A stretch of 33,940 nucleotides of DNA from positions 1-33,940 of the forward strand of contig CAZLMF010000007.1 of NCBI GenBank assembly GCA_964560565.1. Reading direction: 5' to 3'. This DNA is from CAZLMF01 sp964560565. Lineage in GTDB: Bacteria > Bacillota > Clostridia > Oscillospirales > Ruminococcaceae. Positions within the stretch are counted from its first letter, which is position 1. Each line of letters begins with the position of its first letter. The notes under the pieces were generated by a model. That model saw only the letters and a program-made list of their open reading frames with translations. It did not search any database and was not told the DNA's origin. Of the stretch, positions 32,982 to 33,940 are shown in pieces. A program made the translations under genes and the position numbers.

Positions 32982-33674
32982 CTAATTATCTTGGTAAGTA
33001 GTAATTTCAATTTTTTCAATTATAATTTTATCTACAGGAGTTTTAAGCTCGTTGTCCATGTTTTTTACTTCCAAAATTTTGTCTAAAACATCGAGACCTT
33101 CAATGGTTTGACCGAGAACTGTATAGCTCATTGCAAATGCTGGAACTCCACCTAGCTTAACAAACCCGTCAATGGCCATTTGGGGGTAGTTGTTGGCTTT
33201 CATGCCTGTTGTAAGCTCTTCTGTAATATCAACACTTCCTGCGAAGAAATATCGGCTATCGAAGTAGCCCTCCTTGCCTCCTATGGCGCAAAGTGCCCCT
33301 TTGAAGGGCCATAAATCCTGATGCCATTCAACTTTAATAGCTTTACCTGTAATGGTTTTTGCGTCTGAGCCATCCTCAGAAGGACTGCCTGCCATAAAGT
33401 AAACGCTCGGCTCAATACCGAATACGGTTTGGTTGTCGTAATAGCCTTCATTTGCCAGTGTAACAAAGTTTTCCACTGCTTTTGGGCTGCGCTCAGGATA
33501 GAGTACAACCCTAATAACGCCGTAATTGGTCGTTATGATAGCCATATCCTGTCCTTCAACAGGCTCATTTAGTTGCACCATCTCCATGGTTTCCTCATCA
33601 AATTCAATTCCTCCACTACATCCTGTAAATAAAATCAACATAGCGGTAAGTGATAAACATAAAATTTTTCTCAT
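32982..33674 (-). CDS. Cyclophilin-type peptidylprolyl isomerase-like lipoprotein, degenerate active site
   Basis: A 230-residue exported protein. The signal peptide ends in the lipobox LFTGC (Cys19), so the mature form is a lipoprotein. From about 44 it follows the cyclophilin fold: ITTNYGVIRVVLYPERSPKAVENFVTLANEGYYD is clear. The catalytic FHRxxxxFxxQGG block of active cyclophilins is replaced by VFGIEPSVYFMAGSP, so the Arg and Gln of the active site are missing, and SQFFI reads SRYFF. It may bind proteins without fast isomerase activity. Its start overlaps the stop of the kinase gene by 1 nt (TGATG). The upstream ribosome binding site GGAAAG is weak. Confidence 0.85.
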   Translation of the reverse strand: MRKILCLSLTAMLILFTGCSGGIEFDEETMEMVQLNEPVEGQDMAIITTNYGVIRVVLYPERSPKAVENFVTLANEGYYDNQTVFGIEPSVYFMAGSPSEDGSDAKTITGKAIKVEWHQDLWPFKGALCAIGGKEGYFDSRYFFAGSVDITEELTTGMKANNYPQMAIDGFVKLGGVPAFAMSYTVLGQTIEGLDVLDKILEVKNMDNELKTPVDKIIIEKIEITTYQDN

Positions 33675-33940
33675 CAGTCTTGTCTTTCCAGCCTTTCCAG
33701 CATAGTTTTTATTTTCTGCAAGGTAATTCCCCCTGCTGTATCTAGTTCACATGCACATGCGCCGCATGCAGCGGCAAGCTTGAGCGTTTGATTGGGTGCA
33801 TCACCCTGCTGTAATCCATATAGATAGCCTGCGATTGCACTGTCTCCTGCTCCTACTGTTGTGCGTGTGCAAATTACAGGTGCGTTTATATGAGTACATC
33901 CTAGCTCGTCCACCCTCATTATGCCCTTATCTCCCATGCT
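33674..33940 (-). CDS. PfkB-family carbohydrate kinase, C-terminal part (5' end off window)
   Basis: The last 88 residues of a ribokinase/PfkB-type sugar kinase; the start lies beyond the right edge. The second PfkB signature is present: TTVGAGDSAIAGYLYG, with GAGD as anion hole and catalytic Asp. The preceding SMGDKGIMRV and the closing helices match 1-phosphofructokinase/tagatose-6-phosphate kinase-like proteins best, so fruK is possible, but the sugar-binding N-terminus is missing and this is not safe. It is coupled to the cyclophilin gene by a 1-nt overlap. Confidence 0.85.
   Translation of the reverse strand, partial: SMGDKGIMRVDELGCTHINAPVICTRTTVGAGDSAIAGYLYGLQQGDAPNQTLKLAAACGACACELDTAGGITLQKIKTMLERLERQD

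Noticed and set aside
32801..33019. 72-codon frame (or 46 codons from ATG 32941) between murA and the cyclophilin gene
   Set aside because: It starts with TTG inside the cyclophilin gene, the inner ATG has no ribosome binding site, and the murA promoter lies directly downstream. No family was recognised.
1..33940. CRISPR array, IS element, prophage or toxin-antitoxin genes
   Set aside because: No spaced direct repeats, transposase or integrase motifs, or phage genes were seen on either strand; the tRNA cluster at 21644-21909 has no adjacent integrase or att-like duplication.

Overview
The window looks like a chromosomal piece of an anaerobic, probably spore-forming Clostridia (Oscillospirales/Ruminococcaceae-like), most likely from a draft or metagenome assembly, because it carries a 100-N scaffold gap and a 10-N run. 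The pointers are Clostridia-typical families (DUF4364, YlzJ, DUF4367), a T-box leader, an IspH fused to S1 domains, a TepA-YlzJ-UppP-FtsK cluster, and AGGAGG-type ribosome binding sites. No phage, plasmid, IS element or CRISPR array was seen; almost everything is housekeeping.

Left part (1-11.8 kb, all minus strand). A T-box leader with a probable Ile specifier precedes ilvB-ilvN-cimA-leuC (leuC runs off the left edge). Together these give citramalate-based, threonine-independent isoleucine synthesis. Upstream lies a second group, read from right to left: aconitase and an isocitrate/isopropylmalate-type dehydrogenase from one strong promoter, an 18-codon gene remnant next to the scaffold gap, rex (NADH-sensing repressor), a ComEC-like secreted or anchored MBL hydrolase with its DUF3006 partner, a DUF4364 winged-helix protein and a SAM methyltransferase.

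Middle (11.8-22 kb). A divergent promoter region separates aconitase from tepA-ylzJ-uppP-ftsK on the plus strand. Then come a Gfo/Idh/MocA oxidoreductase (minus), an MFS transporter (plus), an ECF sigma factor, its probable DUF4367 anti-sigma factor and a small Ser/Tyr-rich secreted protein (plus), a ZIP metal transporter (minus), and a tRNA operon Gly-Arg-His (minus).

Right part (22-33.9 kb). An RpiR-type regulator overlaps a HI0933/BaiN-like flavoprotein, followed by the tightly coupled cmk-plsC-ispH/S1 set (plus). A THUMP-domain RNA methyltransferase (minus) is divergent from a DacF-like D,D-carboxypeptidase and rlmH (plus). On the minus strand follow a WalJ/YycJ-like MBL nuclease, murA, a degenerate cyclophilin lipoprotein, and the C-terminal end of a PfkB-family sugar kinase cut by the right edge.

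The least ordinary places are the ECF sigma/anti-sigma/secreted protein cassette, the repeat-flanked scaffold gap with a truncated reading frame beside it, and the cyclophilin that has lost its catalytic residues. I did not find convincing evidence of a wholly new system.
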